Source of the DNA: Pseudomonadota bacterium
GTDB lineage: Bacteria > Pseudomonadota > Alphaproteobacteria > Rhizobiales > Xanthobacteraceae
Reading direction: 5' to 3'
DNA length: 64,000 bases
Assembly (NCBI GenBank): GCA_023386885.1
Contig: JAEWIX010000001.1
Coordinates: forward strand, 1-64,000
Below the pieces are notes generated by a model. It saw nothing but the letters and a program-made list of their open reading frames with translations, had not been told where the DNA came from and searched no databases. Numbering within the stretch: the stretch's first letter is position 1; every line of letters starts with the position of its first letter. Below are positions 9,991 through 18,481 of this stretch, in pieces. Position numbers and translations under genes: made by a program.

Positions 9991-10497
9991 CTACTTCAGG
10001 AGCGTCGTCAGTTCCGCGCCTTCATCGGCGACAAACACCGCAATCAACTCCGCGGGTTCGGTGGCGCTGGCATTGGCCGATACCAGATGCGTGGTGCCCG
10101 GCGGCTCGAAGAACGACTGCCCGACCTTGAACACCTCGACCGGTCCTCCGCCAAGCTGCGAGCGAATGGCGCCTTGCGTCACATAAGCAGTCACCGTTCC
10201 TGAGTGCCGATGCGCCGGCGTGAATCCGCCGGGCCCGTAGAAGACGCGAACAATGGTGACGCGTTTGCCCGGCACGTTCGGCAGGGCATGGGACGCAATC
10301 ACCTCGACCTTGTCGAGCGGGCTGGACGCGCCGGCATCGCTGACCGCACACAACGGCGCGAGCACGTTGGAGACCGCATCCATCGTGGTGGGCAGCGCCT
10401 TGGCGACGACCGCCGCGCACGCAAGCCCGGCGACGGCGGCAAGGCCCATCTGCCACGCACCACGCCCGTCCGGCATCATCCCAGTCATAATCGACAT
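9991..10497 (-). CDS. Cupin-domain protein with N-terminal membrane anchor
   Basis: A 168-residue protein. Residues 15-36 form a hydrophobic anchor or signal, followed by a single small beta-barrel cupin with the histidine motif TPAHRHSGTVTAYVTQG and the second motif PPGTTHLVSAN. Cupins bind a metal and act as enzymes or ligand sensors; this one probably faces the periplasm. GGAGG is located upstream of the ATG at 10497. It is flanked by repeat elements on both sides, and its substrate is unknown. Confidence 0.8.
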   Translation of the reverse strand: MSIMTGMMPDGRGAWQMGLAAVAGLACAAVVAKALPTTMDAVSNVLAPLCAVSDAGASSPLDKVEVIASHALPNVPGKRVTIVRVFYGPGGFTPAHRHSGTVTAYVTQGAIRSQLGGGPVEVFKVGQSFFEPPGTTHLVSANASATEPAELIAVFVADEGAELTTLLK

Positions 10498-10580
10498 GCA
10501 CGATCCTCCAGCATGGCGGGAACGAGTGGCGGCAGGCTACGCCGGTCCCGCGACGGCTTCAACACAATCAACGCGCAACA

Positions 10581-10677
10581 TCATTCTGAGGTGTGCGCGG
10601 CGAGCGCCGCGAGCCTCGAAGGAGACGGCCGCAGTCCTTCGAGGCCATTGCTGCGCAATGGCACCTCGGGGTGACGG
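10581..10677. repeat. Imperfect palindromic intergenic repeat, family B
   Basis: A perfect 11-bp inverted pair, GCCTCGAAGGA at 10613-10623 and TCCTTCGAGGC at 10635-10645, lies inside outer arms TCATTCTGAGGTG and CACCTCGGGGTGA. It differs from the repeat at 9837 and is of a type common in this bacterial group. Confidence 0.6.
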
Positions 10678-10721
10678 TCTTCCGCTCAATCTCAATTCAT
10701 CACGCCTCGAACGCCATTCAG

Positions 10722-11561
10722 CTACGCACCTTCCCCCAGCAGCTTGCGCAAGCCGACATAGCCTTGCTGCTGCTGCGTCCAGTTGCGGCCGCCGATGACG
10801 CCGCCGTCGATCACCAGATCCGCGCCGTTGATGAAGGACGATTCGTCGCTCGCCAGAAACGCCGCCGCGTGCGCGATGTCGTCTGGAATGCCGGCGCGGG
10901 GAATCGGCTGCGCCGACTTGAACAGCCCCTCCAGCACGTCGGCCTTGTTGTCGGCCGCGCCGGACTCGAGACCCATCGCCTTGGCGAGAATGCCGGTGGC
11001 GATCGCGCCCGGCGAGATGCTGTTGACGCGGACACCGGCCTCGCCCAATTCCATCGCCACGCACTTGGTGAAATGAATCACCGCCGCCTTGGCCGCGCCA
11101 TAGACCAGCGACGACGAATAGCCGGCGAGATGTCCGGCGATGCTGCCATTGTTGATGATGCTGCCGGAGCCTTGCCGGCGCATATGCGGCGCGGCGTGCT
11201 TCATGCCGAGCATGACGCTGCGCACCAGCGTCGCCATCGCCGCATCGAACTGCGCCACGTCGAGCCCTTCGATGCCGCCGGTCTGCGCCGGCCCGCCGGC
11301 ATTGTTGAACAGACAATCGATACGGCCGAATTTTTCCACCGCATGCGAGATCAGCGCCTTCATCTGTGCTTCATCGGTGACGTCGGTCTGCTTGAACAGA
11401 CAGTTGGCGCCGAGTTTCTTCGCCAGTGCCTCGCCCTCCGCCCCGCGCCGTCCGGCCGCGACCACCTTCGCGCCCTCCGCCACGAAGATTTCAGCGGTAC
11501 GCCAGCCGATGCCGCTGGTGGCGCCCGTGATCACCGCCACCTTGCCCTCAAGCCGTCCCAT
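10722..11561 (-). CDS. Short-chain dehydrogenase/reductase (SDR)
   Basis: A 279-residue classical SDR. It has the cofactor motif TGATSGIG at residues 13-20, the AGRRG segment (suggesting NADP preference), the NNAG motif, a serine then YGAAK (active-site Tyr-x-x-x-Lys), and a C-terminal substrate loop. It oxidises or reduces an alcohol/ketone; the substrate is not predictable. It is divergent from the arylsulfatase gene. Confidence 0.9.
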   Translation of the reverse strand: MGRLEGKVAVITGATSGIGWRTAEIFVAEGAKVVAAGRRGAEGEALAKKLGANCLFKQTDVTDEAQMKALISHAVEKFGRIDCLFNNAGGPAQTGGIEGLDVAQFDAAMATLVRSVMLGMKHAAPHMRRQGSGSIINNGSIAGHLAGYSSSLVYGAAKAAVIHFTKCVAMELGEAGVRVNSISPGAIATGILAKAMGLESGAADNKADVLEGLFKSAQPIPRAGIPDDIAHAAAFLASDESSFINGADLVIDGGVIGGRNWTQQQQGYVGLRKLLGEGA

Positions 11562-11677
11562 GTCGTCTCTCTCCCTGATTGACCTTTGTGTTGCTGACGT
11601 CGATCATACCGCACGCCGACGCGGCATCAACCAAGCGAAAACGCTGTACAGACCTGTCGGCACGGGGAGCGAACCAC

Positions 11678-13966
11678 ATGACAGCACCGAACAAGACCGC
11701 TTTCGGCGGCACCATCGGCAAGACCATCGCGGATTCCAAACCGTGGTGGCCGGCGCCGGGAACGCCGCCGCAAGGCGCGCCCAACATTCTTGTGGTGCTG
11801 TTTGACGACGTTGGCTTCTCCGATTTCGGCTGCTACGGCTCGAAGATCAGAACGCCGACCATCGATGCGCTGGCCGCGCAAGGCGTGCGTTACACCGGCT
11901 TCCATACCACGGCGATGTGCTCGACCACGCGCGCGGCGCTGCTCACCGGCCGCAATCATCATTCGGTCGGCGTCGGCTGCCTCGCCAATTTCGACAGCGG
12001 CTATCCGGGCTATCGCGGCAAGATCGCGCGCGAGGCCGGGACGCTGGCCGAGATGCTGAAGGCGCATGCTTATCGCAATTACATGGTCGGCAAATGGCAT
12101 GTCACGCCGCTGACGGAGAGCGGCGCCACCGGGCCGTTCGACGGCTGGCCGCTGGGGCGCGGCTTCGATCGCTTCTACGGCTTCCTCGATGCCGAGACCG
12201 ATCAATACGCACCGGAGCTTGTCGCCGACAACACCCACATCGATCCGCCGGGGACTTACGCCGACGGCTATCACCTGACGTCCGATCTGGTCGATCAGTC
12301 GATCCGCTTCATCGCCGATCACATGGCGGACCGGCCCGACCTGCCGTGGCTGACGTGGCTCGCCTTTGGCGCCTGTCATGCGCCGCATCAGGCGCCGGCC
12401 GATATCATCAAGGGTTACGACGCCATGTTCGCGCACGGCTGGGACGTCGAACGCGAACAGCGCATGGCGCAACAGAAGGCGATGGGCATCGTGCCGCCCG
12501 AAACGAAGATGCCGCCGCGCAACGACGGCGTCAAAGCGTGGGACGCGCATACGCCGGACGAGCAGCGCGTGTTCACGCGGCTGCAATCGGCTTTCGCGGG
12601 CATGCTCGACCATGCCGATCAACATCTGGCGCGGCTGATCGATTTCCTCGACAAGACCGGCGTGCGCGACAACACCCTGATCGTCGTGATGTCCGACAAC
12701 GGCGCCAGCCAGGAGGGCGGCCCGCTCGGCTTCGTCAACGCGATGGGGCCGTACAATTTCCGACCCGAACCGATGCCGGAAAAACTGCAACGCATCGATG
12801 ATATCGGCGGCCCGGATACCCACACCAACTTCCCGCACGGCTGGGCGATGGCCTCCAACACGCCGCTGCGCCGCTACAAGCAGAACACCCACGGCGGCGG
12901 CATCCGCGATCCGTTCGTGCTGAACTGGCCTAAACGGATTCCGGCAGCCGGCGAATTGCGGCATCAGTTCGTGCATGCCAGCGATTTCACGCCGACGTTG
13001 CTGGACCTGATCGGGATCGCCGCGCCGCCCGCCATCAACGGCGTCGCGCAGATGCCGCTGGAAGGCGAGAGTTTTGCCCGCAGCATCACTGACGCCTCGG
13101 CGCCGTCACGCCGCACGCCGCAATATTTCGAGATGTTCGGCCATCGCGGGCTGTGGCACGACGGCTGGAAGGCGGTCGCCTATCATCCGCCGGGCACGCC
13201 GTTCGACAACGACAAGTGGGAGCTGTTTCATCTCGACCGCGACTTCTCCGAAGTCGACGATCTCGCCGCGCAGGAGCCCGAGCGGCTCGCCGAACTCGTC
13301 AAGCTGTGGTGGCGCGAGGCCGAAGCCCACAACGTGCTGCCGCTCGACGATCGTTTCGGCCCGCGCTTCGCCGAAAACGCCGCGCGCTTTCATGGTCCCC
13401 GCAAGAACTTCGTGTTTCATGCCGGCATGGGCCACGTTCCCACCGACGTCGCGCCGGATGTGCGCAGTCGCAGCTATACCATCGAGGCGTTTGTCGAGAT
13501 CGACGATCCCGAGGCCGAAGGCGTACTGCTGGCGCACGGCGACGCCACCTCCGGCTACAGCCTCTATGTAAAGGCGCGGCGGCTGGTGCATGACCTCAAT
13601 ATCGGCGGTCATCATCACGTCGTCACCTCGGAGCGCGAGATCGCACCCGGCACGCATCGACTCGGCGTCCACGTCGAACGGCTGCGGCGCACCACCCCGC
13701 CCGCGCTCGGCGCACGCACCGGCGTGTCCGAATATCGCCTGACGATCGATGGCGAGCCGGCCGGCGCGATCCAGACCCAGCTCGGCTTTCACAACCTGAT
13801 CTCGTGGTCCGGTCTCGACATCGGCCGCGACCGCGGCAGTCCGGTCTCGCACTACGACGCGCCGTTCGAATTCACCGGCCGCCTGCTGCGGGTCGAGGTG
13901 ACGATGTACGACGATCAGGCGCTGGACGGCGATGGTGTCGGCGACGCCGAGATGGCGCGGCAATAG
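11678..13966 (+). CDS. Arylsulfatase (formylglycine-dependent sulfatase)
   Basis: A 762-residue type I sulfatase. The formylglycine signature CSTTRAALLTGR begins at Cys81. The N-terminal metal site is VVLFDDVGFSDFGCYG, and the later metal residues appear in VMSDNGAS. The catalytic domain ends near residue 570, and the remaining ~190 residues form a beta-rich C-terminal extension. The Cys-type signature needs a formylglycine-generating enzyme, which is not encoded in this window. No signal peptide is seen, so it is probably cytoplasmic. GGGGAG lies 8 nt before the ATG. Confidence 0.9.
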   Translation: MTAPNKTAFGGTIGKTIADSKPWWPAPGTPPQGAPNILVVLFDDVGFSDFGCYGSKIRTPTIDALAAQGVRYTGFHTTAMCSTTRAALLTGRNHHSVGVGCLANFDSGYPGYRGKIAREAGTLAEMLKAHAYRNYMVGKWHVTPLTESGATGPFDGWPLGRGFDRFYGFLDAETDQYAPELVADNTHIDPPGTYADGYHLTSDLVDQSIRFIADHMADRPDLPWLTWLAFGACHAPHQAPADIIKGYDAMFAHGWDVEREQRMAQQKAMGIVPPETKMPPRNDGVKAWDAHTPDEQRVFTRLQSAFAGMLDHADQHLARLIDFLDKTGVRDNTLIVVMSDNGASQEGGPLGFVNAMGPYNFRPEPMPEKLQRIDDIGGPDTHTNFPHGWAMASNTPLRRYKQNTHGGGIRDPFVLNWPKRIPAAGELRHQFVHASDFTPTLLDLIGIAAPPAINGVAQMPLEGESFARSITDASAPSRRTPQYFEMFGHRGLWHDGWKAVAYHPPGTPFDNDKWELFHLDRDFSEVDDLAAQEPERLAELVKLWWREAEAHNVLPLDDRFGPRFAENAARFHGPRKNFVFHAGMGHVPTDVAPDVRSRSYTIEAFVEIDDPEAEGVLLAHGDATSGYSLYVKARRLVHDLNIGGHHHVVTSEREIAPGTHRLGVHVERLRRTTPPALGARTGVSEYRLTIDGEPAGAIQTQLGFHNLISWSGLDIGRDRGSPVSHYDAPFEFTGRLLRVEVTMYDDQALDGDGVGDAEMARQ

Positions 13967-14114
13967 GTGCTCGCGCGCCTGCGACCAATTGACATTCAAG
14001 GCAAAATTTTTCCGACGACAGGCCGAACATACGCTCGATTAACTATTTCGCTGGATGGTTGCGCGAGGACGTCTTGACTCAGCAGGACGTCCTGCCCTGT
14101 GCAGTGGAGTCACC

Positions 14115-15167
14115 ATGCGTCAGTTTCCGGTTCTCGTCGCCGCGGTCGCGGTTGCGACCGTCAGCGTCATCGGCGTGACGGCCAAGTACTATCTCAGTTC
14201 AACCGCGGTTGAGACGGCCGCAAGCGCCAAACCGGAACTGACCACCGGCTCGATCGATACCCGCTGGCCCAGGCCCGGCGTCGAGCGCCAGACCGCTGCC
14301 GCCGAGCCGGCGCCGCAGGTTTCCGCTCCGCAGGTCGTCGCACCGCCCCCGCCCGCTCCCGAGGCGCGTGTCGCCGCGACCAAGCCCGCCTGCAACAATC
14401 CGAACGCGCTCGGCGTCTCGCGCACGGTGCAGATCGATACCTCCGGCGGTCCCGGCTTCGGCATGTCGCAATACCGCGATTACGATTTCCTGCAGCCCGG
14501 CGAAGTGGTGCTGACCTTCGACGACGGCCCGTGGCCGGTGACGACGCCGATGGTGCTGGCGGCGCTGAAGGCCGAGTGCCTGCAGGCCACCTTCTTCGCC
14601 ATCGGCAAGCACGCCACCTGGCATCCCGAGGTGCTGAAGCAGGTGATCGCGGCCGGGCACACCGTCGGCTCGCACACATGGTCTCACCAGAATCTCGCCC
14701 ACAAATCGCCGCAAGAAGCCCGCGACGAAATCGAGAAGGGCATGAGCGCCGTGGCGATGATGGCCGGCGCGCCGATCGCACCGTTCTTCCGCTATCCGCA
14801 GCTGCGCCAGACCGGCGATCTCAAGGCCTATCTGGCCGAGCGTAACGTCGCCGCGTTCTCGATCGACATCGACTCGCAGGACTTCAAGATCAAGAAGCCC
14901 GACCAACTCGTCGCCTCGATCATGACGCAGCTCAAGAAGAAGCAGAAGGGCATCATCCTGATGCACGATCTGCACAAGTGGAGCGCCCTCGCCGTGCCGG
15001 AGTTGCTGACCCAACTCAAGGCAAACGGCTACAAGGTGGTTCACCTCCGCGCCAAGACGACGCTGGCAACCCTGCCGGAATACGACGCGATGATCGCGGC
15101 GGCGGTGCAGCCGGTCAAATCCAGCAATGCCCGCGCGATCTCTGCCGTGGTGCAGACCGTCGACTGA
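14115..15167 (+). CDS. Polysaccharide deacetylase (NodB-homology, CE4)
   Basis: A 350-residue protein with an N-terminal membrane anchor or signal (about 4-28), a Pro/Ala-rich linker (about 60-100) and a NodB domain. Metal and catalytic motifs are LTFDDGPWP (DD) and HTVGSHTWSHQNL (H-x3-H). It removes acetyl groups from cell-wall or exopolysaccharide amino sugars, outside the inner membrane. GGAG precedes the ATG at 14115. It is the last backbone gene before the tRNA. Confidence 0.9.
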   Translation: MRQFPVLVAAVAVATVSVIGVTAKYYLSSTAVETAASAKPELTTGSIDTRWPRPGVERQTAAAEPAPQVSAPQVVAPPPPAPEARVAATKPACNNPNALGVSRTVQIDTSGGPGFGMSQYRDYDFLQPGEVVLTFDDGPWPVTTPMVLAALKAECLQATFFAIGKHATWHPEVLKQVIAAGHTVGSHTWSHQNLAHKSPQEARDEIEKGMSAVAMMAGAPIAPFFRYPQLRQTGDLKAYLAERNVAAFSIDIDSQDFKIKKPDQLVASIMTQLKKKQKGIILMHDLHKWSALAVPELLTQLKANGYKVVHLRAKTTLATLPEYDAMIAAAVQPVKSSNARAISAVVQTVD

Positions 15168-15323
15168 CGGCCCTGCCCCGCACCGGTGCGGAGAAAACAG
15201 CTTTGACGCCGCAAAACACGGCATTCCGCTTCAAAACAAGCGGCTGAAGCCCTCCCTTCGGCCGCCAGAAACCTTGCCACGCCCGTTGCCCGGCCCGACC
15301 CGATCGGCTAAACAACGGCTCAC

Positions 15324-15400
15324 GCACCCGTAGCTCAGCTGGATAGAGCGTTGCCCTCCGAAGGCAAAGGTCACACGTTCGAATCGTGTCGGGTGCGCCA
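15324..15400 (+). tRNA. tRNA-Arg (anticodon CCG)
   Basis: A complete 77-nt cloverleaf: acceptor GCACCCG pairs with CGGGTGC, D-arm TAGCTCAGCTGGATAGAGC, anticodon stem TTGCC/GGCAA with loop CTCCGAA (anticodon CCG), T-arm ACACG-TTCGAAT-CGTGT, discriminator G and encoded CCA. It serves as the integration site of the downstream element, which restores the gene's 3' end. Confidence 0.97.
15352..15400 (+). repeat. attL: 49-bp direct repeat, tRNA 3' end
   Basis: The 49 bp from the anticodon stem to the CCA end of the tRNA are identical to 40074-40122. The match stops at C versus T on the left and at G versus A on the right. Confidence 0.93.
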
Positions 15401-15518
15401 GTAAAATCAAATACTTACTCGGATAAACAGCAACCGAGAAGATGGTCGGGTAAGCTAGGGGTAAGCGCCGACCGAGCTTCCTGAAGCTAATGGGAGACGA
15501 TTGGGAAGGCATCCTATC

Positions 15519-16220
15519 GTGACTGACCGATCTGTGATCGATTTGAACATCAAACAAATTATCGATTATCAGAATCAGCATCCCGAACTCCTGCAGGCTC
15601 ATCATTTTCTCTATGACAAGCGCTACAGCAACGTTGAGAAATGTCGCTACGTCCTGATGGGCATAAACCCCGGCGAGGGGTCAAGTGATTGGGTCGAGTG
15701 GCCCGTGCAAGGTGTGCCTGCTGAAGAAACAAGTCGCTTTGATTTCCAGAAACAGCGGACGGAGAATCGTTCCGCGCGCCGCTGGCGCAACACTTGCCAA
15801 ACGATGCTCAACACCTTGGACATATCCCTGACAGAGATGTTCTTCTGGAGCTCAAAGAATGTTGCCGAGCTTGCCGACCGCTACGGGAATCTGAAAAACT
15901 CAAAGCACGTCGAGTTCTGCAAAAATCTCAACACGAGCTTGATCGAGTATCATGATCCGGTGGCCGTCATAGTCGTTGGCATCGGGCATTTATACCGGAC
16001 GCTGATTCCAACCGCCTACCAGTTGGAGCACATCAAAACAGTACCAAACGCGTCGGGACATCAAGTCGTAGCGCAATTTACTGATGGTCGCCGCCCTTGG
16101 ATATTCTGTAAGCACTGGACGGGGGCACGCATTTCCGCAGAAGAAACGACAGCCATGCGGAAATCAATTCGTGAAGCCAGCACATTACGGCGCACGGGCG
16201 AGATGTCTGCGCCCGCCTAA
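15519..16220 (+). CDS. Uracil-DNA-glycosylase-superfamily-like protein
   Basis: A soluble protein of about 233 residues. The segment YVLMGINPGEGSSDW (around residues 45-59) matches the motif-1 pattern GxNPG of Mug-type uracil-DNA glycosylases. A beta-strand AVIVVGIGH follows in the right order, and a later NASGHQ could be the motif-2 loop. This is pattern recognition only; a nucleotide-processing role is inferred. GTG 15519 is preferred over TTG 15501 because GGGAAGG lies 9 nt upstream. It is the first gene inside the left end of the element and is AT-richer than the backbone. Confidence 0.6.
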   Translation: MTDRSVIDLNIKQIIDYQNQHPELLQAHHFLYDKRYSNVEKCRYVLMGINPGEGSSDWVEWPVQGVPAEETSRFDFQKQRTENRSARRWRNTCQTMLNTLDISLTEMFFWSSKNVAELADRYGNLKNSKHVEFCKNLNTSLIEYHDPVAVIVVGIGHLYRTLIPTAYQLEHIKTVPNASGHQVVAQFTDGRRPWIFCKHWTGARISAEETTAMRKSIREASTLRRTGEMSAPA

Positions 16221-16331
16221 TCCTACGACGCGCCATTCGGTGGGCAACGTCTTATGCGAATGTCGCACTTGGACTCAACTTGCAATGGTGACAGGGTGCC
16301 TTTGCCCGCTGACGGGCGAAGGACAAGAACA

Positions 16332-16583
16332 ATGCTGAAAACACTGATTATCGTTGGCACTGCTGCGCTGATCGCGACTGCCGCGCAGGCCCAATATCGC
16401 ACCTACGGGACCGGCTCTAACTCGCAAAGCCATTCGGTCGGAGGCTACACGACGAGCCGTGGCACTTATGTGCAGCCGCACCAGGCTACGAACCCGAACA
16501 GCACGCAGATGGACAATTTCGGGAGTAGGGGTAATTACAACCCATATACTGGACGTACCGGCACTCGAAACCCCAGGTACTGA
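16332..16583 (+). CDS. Small secreted protein (83 aa)
   Basis: An 83-residue protein with a clear signal peptide (MLKTLIIVGTAALIATAAQA, cut after AQA). The mature part is short, polar and disordered-looking, rich in Ser, Thr, Asn, Gly and Tyr, with repeated short motifs GGYTTSRGTY and NPYTGRTGTRNP. Similar short exported proteins are frequent in Bradyrhizobium-type genomes, with no known function. The ATG at 16332 is chosen because the signal peptide begins there. Confidence 0.65.
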   Translation: MLKTLIIVGTAALIATAAQAQYRTYGTGSNSQSHSVGGYTTSRGTYVQPHQATNPNSTQMDNFGSRGNYNPYTGRTGTRNPRY

Positions 16584-16659
16584 GCATCACAGCCGACAGA
16601 ATGAATATCGAGAACTCAACGCGGACCGTTTGAAATAATCCAAAACCAGCAAAATGCAG

Positions 16660-16845
16660 TTATACCTGCCGTACAATGTCTCGATGATGCTCATCTTCAC
16701 GCATTGCGCCACTGAGGTCAGACCGCTCACTAAGGCTTTGAGATACAGCCTCAAAAGATGCTCGAAGTCCTGTGGACCACTCTTCGATAGCCGCGTCGGC
16801 AGATGCCATCTCAATACTCAGCCAATTAGGATTGAGAAATTCCAT
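16660..16845 (-). CDS. Small hypothetical protein antisense to the deaminase leader
   Basis: A 61-residue soluble, acidic, helical-looking protein. Its start is well supported: AAGGAG lies exactly 7 nt before the ATG at 16845. It is divergent from the AvcD-like deaminase, whose start is 83 bp away. In Vibrio, AvcD activity is restrained by an upstream partner RNA, so this locus may play an accessory role, but that is inference. No domain is recognised. Confidence 0.5.
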   Translation of the reverse strand: MEFLNPNWLSIEMASADAAIEEWSTGLRASFEAVSQSLSERSDLSGAMREDEHHRDIVRQV

Positions 16846-16927
16846 CGTCACGCTCCTTGATTCGCGCCGACTTAAACACGCCATAACATCTGGGGCAATC
16901 CCTTAAGAAATTATTGAGATCAGTTCC

Positions 16928-18478
16928 ATGCTCCCATCGTTACCCGGACCAGAACTATTCTTTGGACTCTGTTCTCCGATTGGAACCGACAACAAGAAGG
17001 TCACCAAAATCATCGCCAATTGCTTGAAGCGATATTCTTACGACATCGAGTATTTCAAGGTAACAGACTTGATGAAATCAATCGACGTTTCTGGGATGTC
17101 GCTCAATGACACAAACCTAGAGGATCGGTACGACACTTACATTAAATACGCCAACAAGATCCGAGAACTATTTCGCCAACCATATGTCTTGGCTACGCTT
17201 TGCTCAGCAGCCGTCAGGAATTTTCGCCGATCGAAAGGAGCAACTAGCTATATAAAGAAACAAGCTTATGTCTTTGACCAATTTAAAAGGCCCGAAGAAA
17301 TAGCGCTGCTTCGCCAAGTGTATGGCCGCCTCTTTATTATGATTTCGGTTTACTCAGATAGAGAGCGGCGAATTGAAACGCTCACCAATCGCATTGCATT
17401 TGGTCATTCAGAAGCCCGCCCTGATGAGGAGCACCGAGCTACTGCTCGTTCGCTTGCCGACAGAGATGAACGTGAAGACGGTGACTCAAATGGTCAAAGA
17501 CTACAGGACACCTTCGCCACCGCAGATCTATTCATAAACATGGACGATCCAGATGCTGCAGAGAAACTAGTCGAACGATTTCTCGAGGGTCTGTTTGGAG
17601 CAAATTTTGTAAGTCCGACTCGCCAAGAATATGGAATGTATCTGGCTCGCAACACCGCGCTTAGGTCACTCGACTTATCTCGACAAGTAGGCGCGACCAT
17701 CATGACAAAGGAAGGAGAAACCATCACTGCAGGCTGCAACGAGGTGCCTAAAGCTAACGGCGGCACGTATTGGTATAAAGACGCCTCCGAAGCCAGAGAT
17801 TACAAGAAGGGTTACGACTCTAACGAGCAAATAAAACGATCCCTTCTTTCGAGCTTCACAAAGCAATTGGTCGAACTGGGGTATCTTCGTGAGGAGATCA
17901 CCAAAGATGATGTGAGCGCCATTATTCTCAAGGAAACCTCCAGAGGTGGAGGCCTACGCGACACCCAACTGATGGATTTGCTTGAATTTGGACGCATCAT
18001 TCACGCTGAAATGTCTGCGCTATGTGATGCAGCGCGCCTCGGACGCTCTGTAAAGGACGCCATCCTCTTTTGCACAACTTTCCCATGCCATATTTGCGCT
18101 AAACACATCATCGCAGCAGGTATTCGTAAGGTAGTTTTTATCGAACCATACCCAAAGAGCTATGCTGAGCAGTTACATGGAGACGCAATTGTTGTTGGAG
18201 GTTCCGAACACTCAAATAAGGTTGTATTCGAACCCTTCATCGGAATTGCTCCACAACGCTATCGCGACATCTTTGAACGCGGACGCAGAAAAGACGATGC
18301 AGGAAAATTTAAAGAGTGGATTGATGAGCCGCCTGAGCATCAGCCTATCGTCAAACTAACCGTCGCGACCTATCTCGACAACGAGATTGCGGTAACTAAG
18401 CTGCTCAGCGAAGCATCTAAGTCCCTCATTGCCGACGGAAAGATTTCAATCACGCCGCCAGCTGAAGAACGCCTGTAA
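16928..18478 (+). CDS. AvcD/DCD-type anti-phage deoxycytidylate deaminase
   Basis: A 516-residue two-domain protein. The N-terminal half (about 8-235) resembles the P-loop-kinase-like part of AvcD proteins, starting with ELFFGLCSPIGTD; the usual GK[ST] of a Walker A is absent. The C-terminal half (about 238-460) is a zinc dCMP deaminase with HAE at 359-361 and PCHIC at 386-390 (Cys387, Cys390). Known AvcD enzymes deaminate dCTP/dCMP during infection and starve phage replication of nucleotides. The gene is AT-rich and sits in the left-end cargo of the element. No strong ribosome site is seen before ATG 16928. Confidence 0.82.
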   Translation: MLPSLPGPELFFGLCSPIGTDNKKVTKIIANCLKRYSYDIEYFKVTDLMKSIDVSGMSLNDTNLEDRYDTYIKYANKIRELFRQPYVLATLCSAAVRNFRRSKGATSYIKKQAYVFDQFKRPEEIALLRQVYGRLFIMISVYSDRERRIETLTNRIAFGHSEARPDEEHRATARSLADRDEREDGDSNGQRLQDTFATADLFINMDDPDAAEKLVERFLEGLFGANFVSPTRQEYGMYLARNTALRSLDLSRQVGATIMTKEGETITAGCNEVPKANGGTYWYKDASEARDYKKGYDSNEQIKRSLLSSFTKQLVELGYLREEITKDDVSAIILKETSRGGGLRDTQLMDLLEFGRIIHAEMSALCDAARLGRSVKDAILFCTTFPCHICAKHIIAAGIRKVVFIEPYPKSYAEQLHGDAIVVGGSEHSNKVVFEPFIGIAPQRYRDIFERGRRKDDAGKFKEWIDEPPEHQPIVKLTVATYLDNEIAVTKLLSEASKSLIADGKISITPPAEERL

Positions 18479-18481
18479 TGC

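Noticed and set aside
15178..15191. CCGCACCGGTGCGG palindrome as a terminator after the deacetylase
   Set aside because: It has no room for a proper loop and no T-run; it may be chance in GC-rich DNA.
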